From: Marmoricola sp.
GTDB taxonomy: Bacteria > Actinomycetota > Actinomycetes > Propionibacteriales > Nocardioidaceae
Reading direction: 5' to 3'
Assembly (NCBI GenBank): GCA_030151765.1
Contig: JASLCW010000470.1
Location: forward strand, 1 to 50,584
Length of the DNA stretch: 50,584 bases
The position numbers and the translations under genes are program-made. Under the pieces are notes generated by a model, which had not been told where the DNA came from, did not search any database, and saw only the letters and a list, made by a program, of their open reading frames with translations. Below, piece by piece: positions 38,825 to 46,269 of this stretch (within the stretch, counting starts at the first letter, position 1; each line of letters starts with the position of its first letter).

Positions 38825-40368
38825 ATCTCTATCCCCACCAGCGACAAGCAGTAAAGGAGCTCAGCAATGGAAAGATCCTCGTTGGAGGAGTGGGTTCAGG
38901 CAAATCCCGTACCGCGCTTGCGTATGCGGTTAGAAAGGAACCTGGACGAAAGATTTATATCATCACCACCGCCCGCAAAAGAGACTCTCTGGATTGGCTT
39001 GGTGAAGCGCTTCCATTCGAGGAGATTACTGAGCCTCCTGTTGTGGATTCGTGGCAAAACATCAGCAAATACGAGGAGGTGAAAGGTGCTTTCTTCATCC
39101 TTGATGAGCAAAGACTGGTTGGTTCGGGAAAGTGGGCCAAGTCGTTTCTTAAAATCGCTGCGCACAATAGATGGATTCTCCTCAGTGCGACGCCTGGAGA
39201 CACCTGGCTCGATTACATCCCCGTTTTCATTGCAAATGGCTATTACAAGAACCGTACTGAGTTCAAACGCGAACACGTGGTGTACAAGCCATATTCAAAG
39301 TTTCCTCAGGTTGATCGATATGTTGGAGTGGGAAGGCTTGTCCGTTACCGAAATGCGATTCTCGTCGAGATGCCTGATCAACGACACACGAGAAGACATC
39401 TGCACTTTGTCGATGTCGATTATAATGTAAAGGAGTTTGAGAAAGTATGGAAACACCGATGGAATGTCTACGAGAACAAACCCTGCAAGGACATCGCGGA
39501 ACTGTTTCGTGTAGCACGGAAGGTTGTGAATTCCGACCCGTCACGGATCTCGAAGCTTTTGGAATTACTCGAGAATCATCCGAAGGTGATTGTCTTCTAC
39601 AACTTCGACTACGAGCTGGAACTTCTCCGGGAGGGATTAAGGACTTGGCAAGGAAGCGCTACGAGGAAGCTAAAGCAATCGAAGAGCGACTTAAGCGAAC
39701 ACGACCACACTGGGAACAAGTCATTGTCAAGCTCCGACACGCAGGATACGAAACCAGCTTCGACGAGGATGGACGAACACTCCGGTTCCATGGATGGCCC
39801 CTCAATGACAAAGACCGAGGGATTATCAACTCCATCATCGCAGATTGTGGGCTTGGAAGGATTAGATGAGGAATGGCAGAGAGAGATAGCGGAGGCGAAA
39901 GCCTCACAGTTAGTAAACACCCGGAGCAAGGACCAGAAGGTATTGTTGTCGATGGACTCTTCGTTCCTACCAGTGGACTACATGGGGTCAAGAACTTCAG
40001 GTGGGGTAAAGACCGAAACCCAGACCTTGACTATACCGAGTGGCCCTCTGACGGTAGCGGAGTGGAACGGCCACAAACATGAGGCTATCCCTGCTGGAGA
40101 TCGCTGGGTGTACCTTGTGCAATACACCGCCGGGGCAGAGGCGTGGAACTGCATCGAGACCGATACGATGGTCTTCTATTCATTGAACCATTCGTACAAG
40201 ATCTTCGAGCAAGCTCAGGGGCGAATTGACCGTATGAACACCCCGTTCGAGGACCTTCACTACTATATATTGAAGTCGAGAGCCTTGACGGATGCCTATA
40301 TTTGGAACTCAATTGGACATAAAGAGGACTTTAACATGGGTAAATTTAGTAAGCAGCACCAGTTTTGA
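38818..40368 (+). CDS. SNF2/SF2-type DNA helicase with an in-frame insertion
   Basis: 516 residues, ATG 38818. Motif I GGVGSGKS (Lys29) follows YPHQRQAVKEL; motif II is FFILDEQRL (about 92-100), motif III LLSATPGD, and the second lobe has VIVFYNFDYELELL, AEWNGHKHE, WVYLVQYTAGAEAWNC and motif VI QAQGRIDRMNTPF. Between LREGL and AEWNG, about 140 residues (roughly 272-412) are Ser/Thr/Lys/Asp-rich and unlike a helicase; the same DNA codes two better-looking proteins in another frame. Without it, length would be about 375 residues, nearer the phage family norm. It likely acts in replication or recombination. Confidence 0.85.
   Translation: MVDLYPHQRQAVKELSNGKILVGGVGSGKSRTALAYAVRKEPGRKIYIITTARKRDSLDWLGEALPFEEITEPPVVDSWQNISKYEEVKGAFFILDEQRLVGSGKWAKSFLKIAAHNRWILLSATPGDTWLDYIPVFIANGYYKNRTEFKREHVVYKPYSKFPQVDRYVGVGRLVRYRNAILVEMPDQRHTRRHLHFVDVDYNVKEFEKVWKHRWNVYENKPCKDIAELFRVARKVVNSDPSRISKLLELLENHPKVIVFYNFDYELELLREGLRTWQGSATRKLKQSKSDLSEHDHTGNKSLSSSDTQDTKPASTRMDEHSGSMDGPSMTKTEGLSTPSSQIVGLEGLDEEWQREIAEAKASQLVNTRSKDQKVLLSMDSSFLPVDYMGSRTSGGVKTETQTLTIPSGPLTVAEWNGHKHEAIPAGDRWVYLVQYTAGAEAWNCIETDTMVFYSLNHSYKIFEQAQGRIDRMNTPFEDLHYYILKSRALTDAYIWNSIGHKEDFNMGKFSKQHQF
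39645..39869 (+). CDS. Nested gene 1 inside the helicase insertion
   Basis: About 74 residues in a different frame from the helicase. I propose a TTG start at 39645, nine bases after GGGAGGG; the frame is open further upstream, so the start is uncertain. ARKRYEEAKAIEERLKRTRP, then WEQVIVKLRHAGYETSFDEDG and RTLRFHGWPLNDKDRGII reads as a well-formed alpha/beta protein with normal codon use, unlike the helicase frame here. The stop is three bases before nested gene 2. Confidence 0.5.
   Translation: MARKRYEEAKAIEERLKRTRPHWEQVIVKLRHAGYETSFDEDGRTLRFHGWPLNDKDRGIINSIIADCGLGRIR
39873..40082 (+). CDS. Nested gene 2 inside the helicase insertion
   Basis: 69 residues, ATG 39873, three bases after nested gene 1 and in the same frame. 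EGIVVDGLFVPTSGLHGVKNF, then RWGKDRNPDLDYTEWP, has a natural composition. GGAAGG lies 12 bases upstream. It ends inside true helicase sequence at 40082. Unknown function; it could be shadow, but two consecutive good frames argue otherwise. Confidence 0.42.
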   Translation: MAERDSGGESLTVSKHPEQGPEGIVVDGLFVPTSGLHGVKNFRWGKDRNPDLDYTEWPSDGSGVERPQT

Positions 40369-40752
40369 GGCTTTGAGAAACCCCTCGAAGAGGAATATTA
40401 GGGTCTCGGAGAGGAATATTGACGTCCTTACAAACTAACAAATCTTCCAAAATTGGACAAATCCGGGGGTTATTCCCGGCTGTGTTTTTATTTGGGGGTC
40501 TGAAATTGGGGCGATTTTGGGAGTTAGAAAGATTTCCTTAGCTTGTAGGGACGTACAATATTATACAGGAATTGTCCATTTTTGGGCTGATTTTGGCTTG
40601 AAATGGACGTTTTGGACAAATCCTACCCCTAAATCTTTTTTCCAACGCGAGTTGTTAATAAATATTATATAAGAACACACATATAGGGTCTTTTTCGCGA
40701 AAAATATTTGGATTTGTCCAAAACCCTAAAAACCACTAGAAAGAGAGAAAAC
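40369..40752. other. AT-rich non-coding region with iteron-like repeats (origin candidate)
   Basis: 384 bases without a gene. TTGGACAAATCC occurs at 40453 and 40612 and inverted at 40710. AGAGGAATATT occurs at 40389 and 40410, 21 bases (two helical turns) apart. A GTCCATTT/AAATGGAC inverted pair lies at about 40573-40608. A CCGGG/CCCGG hairpin followed by T-runs (40463-40491) may terminate the helicase transcript. The stretch about 40630-40705 is very AT-rich (TTAATAAATATTATATAAG), as in a DNA unwinding element. Confidence 0.5.
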
Positions 40753-41280
40753 ATGCAAGATGAGGAGATCTGGCTACCAATCCAAGATTATCCGCGTTAT
40801 GAGGTGAGTAATTACGGTCGAGTGCAGAACATCCGTACTGGGCGTATGATGAAGCTTACCCAGCATTTCGAGTTCGACTGGACTCTTGTAGGACTCACGT
40901 TCGACCGAGGGCGCCAGCGTACTGTGCGCGTTGCTACCCTAGTTGCAGAGGCTTTCATGTCTGAACCATTCGAGCCCAACACCACGTTACTACATCTGGA
41001 TGGGAACCGCGCTAACAATCGTGTTGATAACCTGATGTGGAAACCGCGATGGTTCGTTGTGAAGTATTTCCGGCAGATGCAAATGGCTCCCTATCGCATG
41101 TCGGCGCCATTCGAGTCAGAGAAGACTGGCGATGTGTTTGACAGCATTGCGCAGTTCTGTGAAGCCTATGGTGGTCGTACACTACCTGAAGCTGTGTTGG
41201 ATGCTTTGATGGAATCTCGCAAGGATACTCCCGCCACGACAACTAGTTTCGGTCACTTTGGAACACTTAGGTATCTATAA
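40753..41280 (+). CDS. NUMOD4/HNH-type homing endonuclease-like protein
   Basis: 175 residues from ATG 40753 (AAAGAGAGAAAAC upstream); the in-frame start at 40708 runs through the repeat and lacks a ribosome site. EEIWLPIQDYPRYEVSNYGRVQNIRTG in outline is the NUMOD4 DNA-binding element. TLLHLDGNRANNRVDNLMW is the HNH His-and-Asn core (usually VNHIDGNKxNNxxxNLxW). No NUMOD1 repeat follows. It may be a free-standing homing nuclease that spread with or near the origin-like region. Confidence 0.78.
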   Translation: MQDEEIWLPIQDYPRYEVSNYGRVQNIRTGRMMKLTQHFEFDWTLVGLTFDRGRQRTVRVATLVAEAFMSEPFEPNTTLLHLDGNRANNRVDNLMWKPRWFVVKYFRQMQMAPYRMSAPFESEKTGDVFDSIAQFCEAYGGRTLPEAVLDALMESRKDTPATTTSFGHFGTLRYL

Positions 41281-41366
41281 ACACATAGATACCGCACGCA
41301 AAACGCAGGATGTATTAGATAGATATACCATATCTCGGTTTATATTTTAGGATGAGGGGGTTTGGA

Positions 41367-41666
41367 ATGCTTGAGAGTCAGTACCAAGCCACACTCATTG
41401 CGGAGTTGTACCGAAGATTCCCGGGTTGTCTGGTTTTGAAAAATGATCCAGACTATTTGCAGGGTATCCCAGACCTCCTCGTCCTTTATAAAGACCGTTG
41501 GGCCGCGCTCGAGGTTAAAAAGGCAGTTGACGCTAAACAACAACCCAACCAAGAGTATTACATCCGCGAACTGGACCAGATGGCATTTGCCATGTTTGTT
41601 TATCCCGAGAATAATGATGAGGTACTGCGTAAGCTTACTCGTTATTTCAATTCTCGCCGAAGGTAG
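41367..41666 (+). CDS. VRR-NUC domain nuclease
   Basis: 99 residues from ATG 41367 (GAGGGGG seven bases upstream); ATG 41352 is in frame but without a site. The catalytic pattern of the PD-(D/E)XK VRR-NUC fold is clear: GIPDLLVLYKDRWAALEVKK (Asp, then ExK) after CLVLKNDPDYLQ, and QPNQEYYI after it. Small stand-alone VRR-NUC proteins act as Holliday-junction or structure-specific nucleases in phage replication and recombination. The next gene is another PD-(D/E)XK nuclease. Confidence 0.85.
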   Translation: MLESQYQATLIAELYRRFPGCLVLKNDPDYLQGIPDLLVLYKDRWAALEVKKAVDAKQQPNQEYYIRELDQMAFAMFVYPENNDEVLRKLTRYFNSRRR

Positions 41667-41674
41667 GAGACGGT

Positions 41675-42235
41675 TTGCAGTTCAACAACCATTTTAGTTT
41701 GCTCGATCGTCATGCATTCCTCAGTGCTAGCACGTATAGCTGGATTCGCTATGACGACGATAAGTTTGATGCTCGTTGGTTCACTGCTCAGGCAGCCCAG
41801 CGCGGAACGGATCTTCATAACCTTGCTAAGGAGATGATCCGACTCGGAGTAAAACTCCCCAACACGAAGAAGACTCTGAACTCGTATGTGAACGACTGCA
41901 TCGGTTTCAAGATGTCTCCCGAGGTGGTACTCTTCTACTCGGACAATTGTTTCGGTACCGCAGACGCCATTGGCTTCAAGAAGAATACTCTTCGTATCTT
42001 CGACCTGAAGACTGGCATCACCAAAGCCTCCGTGGATCAGCTTTTGATCTATGCGGCTCTATTCTGCTTTGAGTATCGTTTTAAACCATTTGAGATTGAG
42101 TATGATCTTCGTATCTACCAGAATGATGAGATCATCCAGTATGACGTCGATCCGGATGACGTTATGCATATTATGGATCGTATCCAGTATTTCGACAAGC
42201 GAATCAACGGACTGAAGCAGGAGGCGTTAGCGTGA
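41675..42235 (+). CDS. PD-(D/E)XK exonuclease (RecB/Cas4-like)
   Basis: 186 residues with a TTG start at 41675 (GGTAGGAGACGG upstream). RGTDLHNLAKEMI gives the N-terminal helix with the conserved His. GTADAIGFKKNTLRIFDLKTG gives the catalytic Asp, then D-x-K, and VDQLLIYAALFCF is the QxxxY-type helix. The size suits a phage exonuclease of the Cas4/RecB nuclease group without the iron-sulphur cysteines. It overlaps the next gene by four bases. Confidence 0.8.
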   Translation: MQFNNHFSLLDRHAFLSASTYSWIRYDDDKFDARWFTAQAAQRGTDLHNLAKEMIRLGVKLPNTKKTLNSYVNDCIGFKMSPEVVLFYSDNCFGTADAIGFKKNTLRIFDLKTGITKASVDQLLIYAALFCFEYRFKPFEIEYDLRIYQNDEIIQYDVDPDDVMHIMDRIQYFDKRINGLKQEALA

Positions 42236-44931
42236 TCATCGATGAAGAAGATTACATCATGCACTACGGTACGCCTCGTCATTCCGGGCGTTACCCTTGG
42301 GGTTCGGGCAAAGACCCTTACCAGGACAACGTAGGATTCCTTGGATACGTGGAGCAGCTGCGCAAGGATGGTCTCAGCGAGGTTGAGATCGCCTCTGGTA
42401 TTGGTATGACGACAACACAGCTCCGTGCTGCAAAGACGATCGCCAAGAACCAGAAGAAAGCCGCGGACATTGCGCAGGCGCAGCGTTTGAGGGACAATGG
42501 CTGGTCAAATGCAGCTATCGGCCGGAAGATGAATATTAATGAGTCATCTGTTCGAGCTCTTCTAGCACCAGGTGCTGCTGACAAGAACAAGATTCTTATG
42601 TCCACCTCTGACATGCTCAAGGAACAGGTTGCTCAGAAGCCTTATCTTGACATTGGTACTGGTGCGGAGACTCAGTTGGCCATCTCGGCAACGAAACTCA
42701 ATGCTGCCGTTGCTGTGTTGAAGGAACAGGGTTATGAAGTTCATCGAGTGAAGCTTCCTCAGGTTGGTACCGGAGAGATGACCGAATTCAAGGTCCTCAC
42801 ACCCCCTGGAACCACGCAGAAGGATGTCTGGATGAATCGCGACAAGATTCAGCAGATACAGAACTTCTCTGATGATGGTGGTCGTACCTTCTTGGGTATT
42901 CACCCGCCTTTGAGTATCGATTCGAGTCGTGTTGGGATCAAATATGGTCCTGACGGTGGAGCAGAAGCCGATGGTGTCATCTATGTTCGCCCTGGTGTGA
43001 AAGATGTCTCTCTCGGTGGCGGCCAGTATGCTCAAGTTCGTATTATGGTGGATGGAACGCACTATCTTAAGGGTATGGCGGTTTACAAAGCCGATCTTCC
43101 CAAGGGTGTAGACCTCCAGTTTAACACGAACAAAAATGATACTGGTAACAAGCTAGACGCTATGAAGCCGCTCAAGGGCGATGCTGATAACCCGTTTGGT
43201 GCATCAATTCGTCGACAGATCGTAGAGGTCGGGTCCGATGGTAAGACGAAAGTAACGTCTGCCATGAATATCCTCAACGAAGAGGGAAACTGGGAAACCC
43301 ATTCTAAAACATTGGCTACTCAGTTGCTATCCAAGCAAAGTCCAACTCTTGCTAAGAATCAGCTTAACCTGACATATCAGGATAGGCGTGCTCAGCTTGA
43401 CGAGATTCTCTCTTTGACTAACCCGGCTGTGAAGAAGAAGCTTCTTACTACATTCGCTGATGAAGCAGATTCTTCAGCTGTGAACCTAGAAGCCGCTCGT
43501 CTTCCGCGTACTTCGTGGCACGTGATTCTTCCTGTGAAGACGATGAAGGATAACGAGGTCTATGCGCCCGCTTTCCGTGATGGTGAGCGAGTTGCTTTGG
43601 TGCGATACCCTCATGGTGGTACATTCGAGATCCCAGAGTTGACTGTCAATAACAAGCACCCTGATGCAGCCAAGCTTTTGGGCAAGACTGCCAAGGATGC
43701 TATTGCGATCAACTCTAAGGTTGCGGCCCGCCTTTCCGGTGCTGATTTCGATGGGGATACTGTCCTAGTCATTCCGAACAACAGTCGGAAGATTAAGTCA
43801 ACCCCTGCTTTGGAGAAGCTTAAAGGATTCGATCCTCAAGCGGCCTATCCAAAATATGAAGGCATGCCGAAGATGTCGGATAAGCAGAAGCAGAAACAAA
43901 TGGGGTCTGTTTCTAACTTGATCACGGATATGACAATCCATGGTGCGCCGCCTTCTGAGTTGGCTCGAGCTGTTCGTCACTCTATGGTGGTGATCGATGC
44001 GCAGAAGCATGAGCTTAACTATAAGCAGTCTGCTATCGACAACGGTATTAAGCAGCTTCAGGAGAAGTACCAGATCCCGTACTCTAAGACGGGTAAGCCT
44101 GGTGCAGCAACCCTGATCTCTAGGGCAACCTCTGAGACACAGGTTCCTGAGCGCACGTTGAGGCGTGCTTCTATGGGTGGACCTATCGATCCGAAGACTG
44201 GTGAGAAGGTCTATGAGTACTCTGGTGCGACCAAGACTGTTACCACAGTCAGTAAGCGTACTGGTTTGGTAACTACTAAGGAAGTTCCTAAGACCATCAA
44301 GTCCACGAAGCTTGCTGAGACGGGGAATGCACACACCCTTAGTAGTGGGACTACTATTGAAACTGTGTATGCAGAACATAGTAACCGCCTTAAGGCCCTA
44401 GCTAATGAGGCACGCAAGGCATCCCTCTCTGTGAAGCCAACTCCGTACTCACCTTCTGCTAAGAAGACCTATGCTTCTGAGGTGGCCCGCCTTAATGCTA
44501 AGCTAGACCTAGTCATTAGGAACCGCCCCCTTGAAAGACAGGCCCAGGTCTTAGCAAACAACACCGTCCGGGTCAAGCTAAAAAGTAACCCCCCCTTAGA
44601 TAAAGAGGGGGTCAAGAAGCTGAAGAGCCAAGCCCTGGCGGAGGCACGTCGTCGTACTGGTGCTAAGCGTCAAGAGATCGAGATCACACCACAAGAGTGG
44701 CAAGCCATTCAGGCTGGCGCTATCAGCACACACAAGCTGAGTCAGATCCTTGACAAGGCTAACATCGATCAGGTGAAGAAGCTGGCTACACCAAAGGCTG
44801 CGCTTGCTATCACCCCAACCAAGAAGGCAAGAGCTCAAGCAATGCTGTCGTCTGGGTACACTCAGGCTGAGGTCGCTGATGCTCTTGGTGTATCTGTGTC
44901 AACTCTTTCGAAGAGTCTGAAGGGAGAGTAA
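42232..44931 (+). CDS. Putative single-chain double-psi beta-barrel RNA polymerase (DFDGD protein)
   Basis: 899 residues, GTG 42232 after AGGAGG. Residues 11-26 (HYGTPRHSGRYPWGSG) are an N-terminal tag akin to those of head-associated phage proteins. Two helix-turn-helix-like units follow (about 37-75 and 83-110) and another ends the protein (QAEVADALGVSVSTLSKSLKG). SGADFDGDTVLVIP (Asp505, 507, 509) matches the metal-binding DFDGD loop of the RNA polymerase beta-prime barrel. The upstream VALVRYPHGGTFEIPEL and AINSKVAARL parallel the beta-prime PTLHRxxIQAFEP stretch. Lys residues near 285-295 could belong to the beta-like barrel. YonO and crAss-like phage polymerases share this plan. Activity is untested. 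Confidence 0.65.
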   Translation: MIIDEEDYIMHYGTPRHSGRYPWGSGKDPYQDNVGFLGYVEQLRKDGLSEVEIASGIGMTTTQLRAAKTIAKNQKKAADIAQAQRLRDNGWSNAAIGRKMNINESSVRALLAPGAADKNKILMSTSDMLKEQVAQKPYLDIGTGAETQLAISATKLNAAVAVLKEQGYEVHRVKLPQVGTGEMTEFKVLTPPGTTQKDVWMNRDKIQQIQNFSDDGGRTFLGIHPPLSIDSSRVGIKYGPDGGAEADGVIYVRPGVKDVSLGGGQYAQVRIMVDGTHYLKGMAVYKADLPKGVDLQFNTNKNDTGNKLDAMKPLKGDADNPFGASIRRQIVEVGSDGKTKVTSAMNILNEEGNWETHSKTLATQLLSKQSPTLAKNQLNLTYQDRRAQLDEILSLTNPAVKKKLLTTFADEADSSAVNLEAARLPRTSWHVILPVKTMKDNEVYAPAFRDGERVALVRYPHGGTFEIPELTVNNKHPDAAKLLGKTAKDAIAINSKVAARLSGADFDGDTVLVIPNNSRKIKSTPALEKLKGFDPQAAYPKYEGMPKMSDKQKQKQMGSVSNLITDMTIHGAPPSELARAVRHSMVVIDAQKHELNYKQSAIDNGIKQLQEKYQIPYSKTGKPGAATLISRATSETQVPERTLRRASMGGPIDPKTGEKVYEYSGATKTVTTVSKRTGLVTTKEVPKTIKSTKLAETGNAHTLSSGTTIETVYAEHSNRLKALANEARKASLSVKPTPYSPSAKKTYASEVARLNAKLDLVIRNRPLERQAQVLANNTVRVKLKSNPPLDKEGVKKLKSQALAEARRRTGAKRQEIEITPQEWQAIQAGAISTHKLSQILDKANIDQVKKLATPKAALAITPTKKARAQAMLSSGYTQAEVADALGVSVSTLSKSLKGE

Positions 44932-44932
44932 G

Positions 44933-45166
44933 ATGGATGTGATGCTAACAACTGTCGACAATCCTTTTGATCCTTTCACTGAGTATGACGCTTGGTTGTC
45001 TTATGATCATCAGCTAGGCTACTTTACGAATGAGTATCTTGCAAGAGTAGCCACCACCAGCGACGATCTAGCAGAGACTGAGCAGGACGATGATATAGAA
45101 CAAGCTATTGATGAGATTGTACGCGAAAACATTCTAGGTGTGTACAAGAAAGTCTACAAGAGCTGA
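44933..45166 (+). CDS. Small conserved phage protein
   Basis: 77 residues, ATG 44933 just after the previous stop (GGGAGAGTAAG as site). VDNPFDPFTEYDAWLSYDHQLGYFTNEYLARVA in outline is a widely seen short phage protein (NPFDPF-x4-D-x-W). Its C-terminus is acidic then basic (YKKVYKS). In my recollection it often sits beside the DFDGD-type gene, suggesting a partner role; this needs checking. Confidence 0.7.
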   Translation: MDVMLTTVDNPFDPFTEYDAWLSYDHQLGYFTNEYLARVATTSDDLAETEQDDDIEQAIDEIVRENILGVYKKVYKS

Positions 45167-45240
45167 ATCAAAAGTTTGTAGATGAACGAATCAAAAGTTT
45201 GTAGAAGGAGGGGGGGGGTCTCGTAAAAAACTCCCCCCTC
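45165..45240. repeat. 18-bp tandem repeat and G-run hairpin
   Basis: GAATCAAAAGTTTGTAGA occurs at 45165-45182 and 45188-45205. Next comes a run of nine G (45210-45218) that can pair with CCCCCC at 45233-45238 around an A-rich loop. It may be a terminator between the polymerase-like gene and the packaging genes, or a regulatory site. Confidence 0.6.
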
Positions 45241-45339
45241 TTGCATCGCCGCTGTCCTAAAAAATTCCCCGGAGGTACAAAAATCTGGGAGGTAGGCACT
45301 TAGTTCCATAGTAAAAACTTATAGAAGGGAGGTTTAACC

Positions 45340-45687
45340 GTGGCTACACGTCGCAAGACTACGGAAGAAGTTTCCAGTTCGCGGCGCCCCACAGCGAAAA
45401 CTCCCGAGGCGAGAGAGCTTCAGATGATTAATCTGGCTGTCGACCTCGCTGAGAAGCAGATGCGTGAGGGAAATGCCTCTTCACAAGTCATCTCGCATTA
45501 TTTGAAGCTGGGAACTACTCGTGAGAAGCTTGAGCAAGAGAAGCTGGCCCACGAGAACGAATTGCTGAAGGCTCGCAAGCAGGCTATCGATGCAGGAGCT
45601 CGAATTGAAGAGCTGTTCACCGAGGCCATCTCTGCCATGCGCTCCTACAAGGGCGAAGAGCCTGGTAACGACGATTACGATGATTAG
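45340..45687 (+). CDS. Probable terminase small subunit
   Basis: 115 residues, GTG 45340 (GGGAGGTTTAACC upstream). Basic N-terminus, then AVDLAEKQMREGNASSQVISHYLKLG, a long helix rich in Glu/Lys (EKLEQEKLAHENELLKARKQA in part) and an acidic end. Proteins of this build precede the HNH gene and TerL in many Gram-positive siphoviruses and are annotated as terminase small subunit. It would recognise the packaging site. It overlaps the HNH gene by eight bases. Confidence 0.65.
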   Translation: MATRRKTTEEVSSSRRPTAKTPEARELQMINLAVDLAEKQMREGNASSQVISHYLKLGTTREKLEQEKLAHENELLKARKQAIDAGARIEELFTEAISAMRSYKGEEPGNDDYDD

Positions 45688-46087
45688 AACTTACTCGGAC
45701 CTCAGACGACTTGAGACTTTTGAGGAACGCTTTGAGTATCTCTCACTCAAAGGAGTGGTTGCCGAGCGCACATTCGGGGGAGAGCGCTGGATCAATCAGA
45801 AGTTCTACACGTCACGAGAGTGGCGGGATATTCGTAACCATATCATCGTTCGAGACAATGGTTGTGATCTAGGAGTCGAGGGCTATGAAGTCCATAGTCG
45901 ACTCTACATCCACCATATGAACCCAATGACGGTCGAAGACATTCGCCATTCAAGCGACGTTATCCTCGATCCCGAGTTCCTGATCTCGACAACACATCGA
46001 ACCCACAATGCTATCCACTATGGAGACGCGAGTCTGTTGCCTAAACTCAATCAGTCTCGTCGACCCGGTGATACGAAGTTGTGGTAG
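45680..46087 (+). CDS. HNH endonuclease (packaging-associated)
   Basis: 135 residues from ATG 45680 inside the end of the previous gene; the longer frame to 45590 is shadow. RLYIHHMNPMTVEDI carries the catalytic His pair; DPEFLISTTHRTHNAIHYGD is the Asn/His part. It has the position next to the small terminase that HNH proteins occupy in HK97-like phages, where they cooperate with TerL in cos cleavage. So packaging by cohesive ends is possible (inference). Confidence 0.82.
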   Translation: MIRTYSDLRRLETFEERFEYLSLKGVVAERTFGGERWINQKFYTSREWRDIRNHIIVRDNGCDLGVEGYEVHSRLYIHHMNPMTVEDIRHSSDVILDPEFLISTTHRTHNAIHYGDASLLPKLNQSRRPGDTKLW

Positions 46088-46101
46088 GAAAGGAGTCCAA
46101 C

Positions 46102-46269
46102 ATGGGCGACAAGGAAGAGACCAAAACCGAGATTCCCGAGGGTATGCTCGACAAGGTTGATGACATGGGCGCGTTCGTCTTTCAAGAGGGCTCTGGCTCG
46201 GGTCTTGAAGAGGGCGAAGAGGCTCCTGAGTCTGACGCTGACCCGATTGAGGAGGACGACACGGTATGA
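46102..46269 (+). CDS. Small acidic protein
   Basis: 55 residues from ATG 46102 (GGAAAGGAG upstream). Almost entirely Glu/Asp/Gly/Ser (PEGMLDKVDDMGAFVFQEG, then SGSGLEEGEEAPESDADP). Probably disordered; it overlaps the endolysin start by four bases. It could restrain a basic partner. The function is unknown. Confidence 0.55.
   Translation: MGDKEETKTEIPEGMLDKVDDMGAFVFQEGSGSGLEEGEEAPESDADPIEEDDTV

Noticed and set aside
44587..44612. C-run/G-run hairpin inside the polymerase-like gene
   Set aside because: It could look like a terminator, but it is in frame, lacks a T-tract and is followed by well-formed coding sequence.
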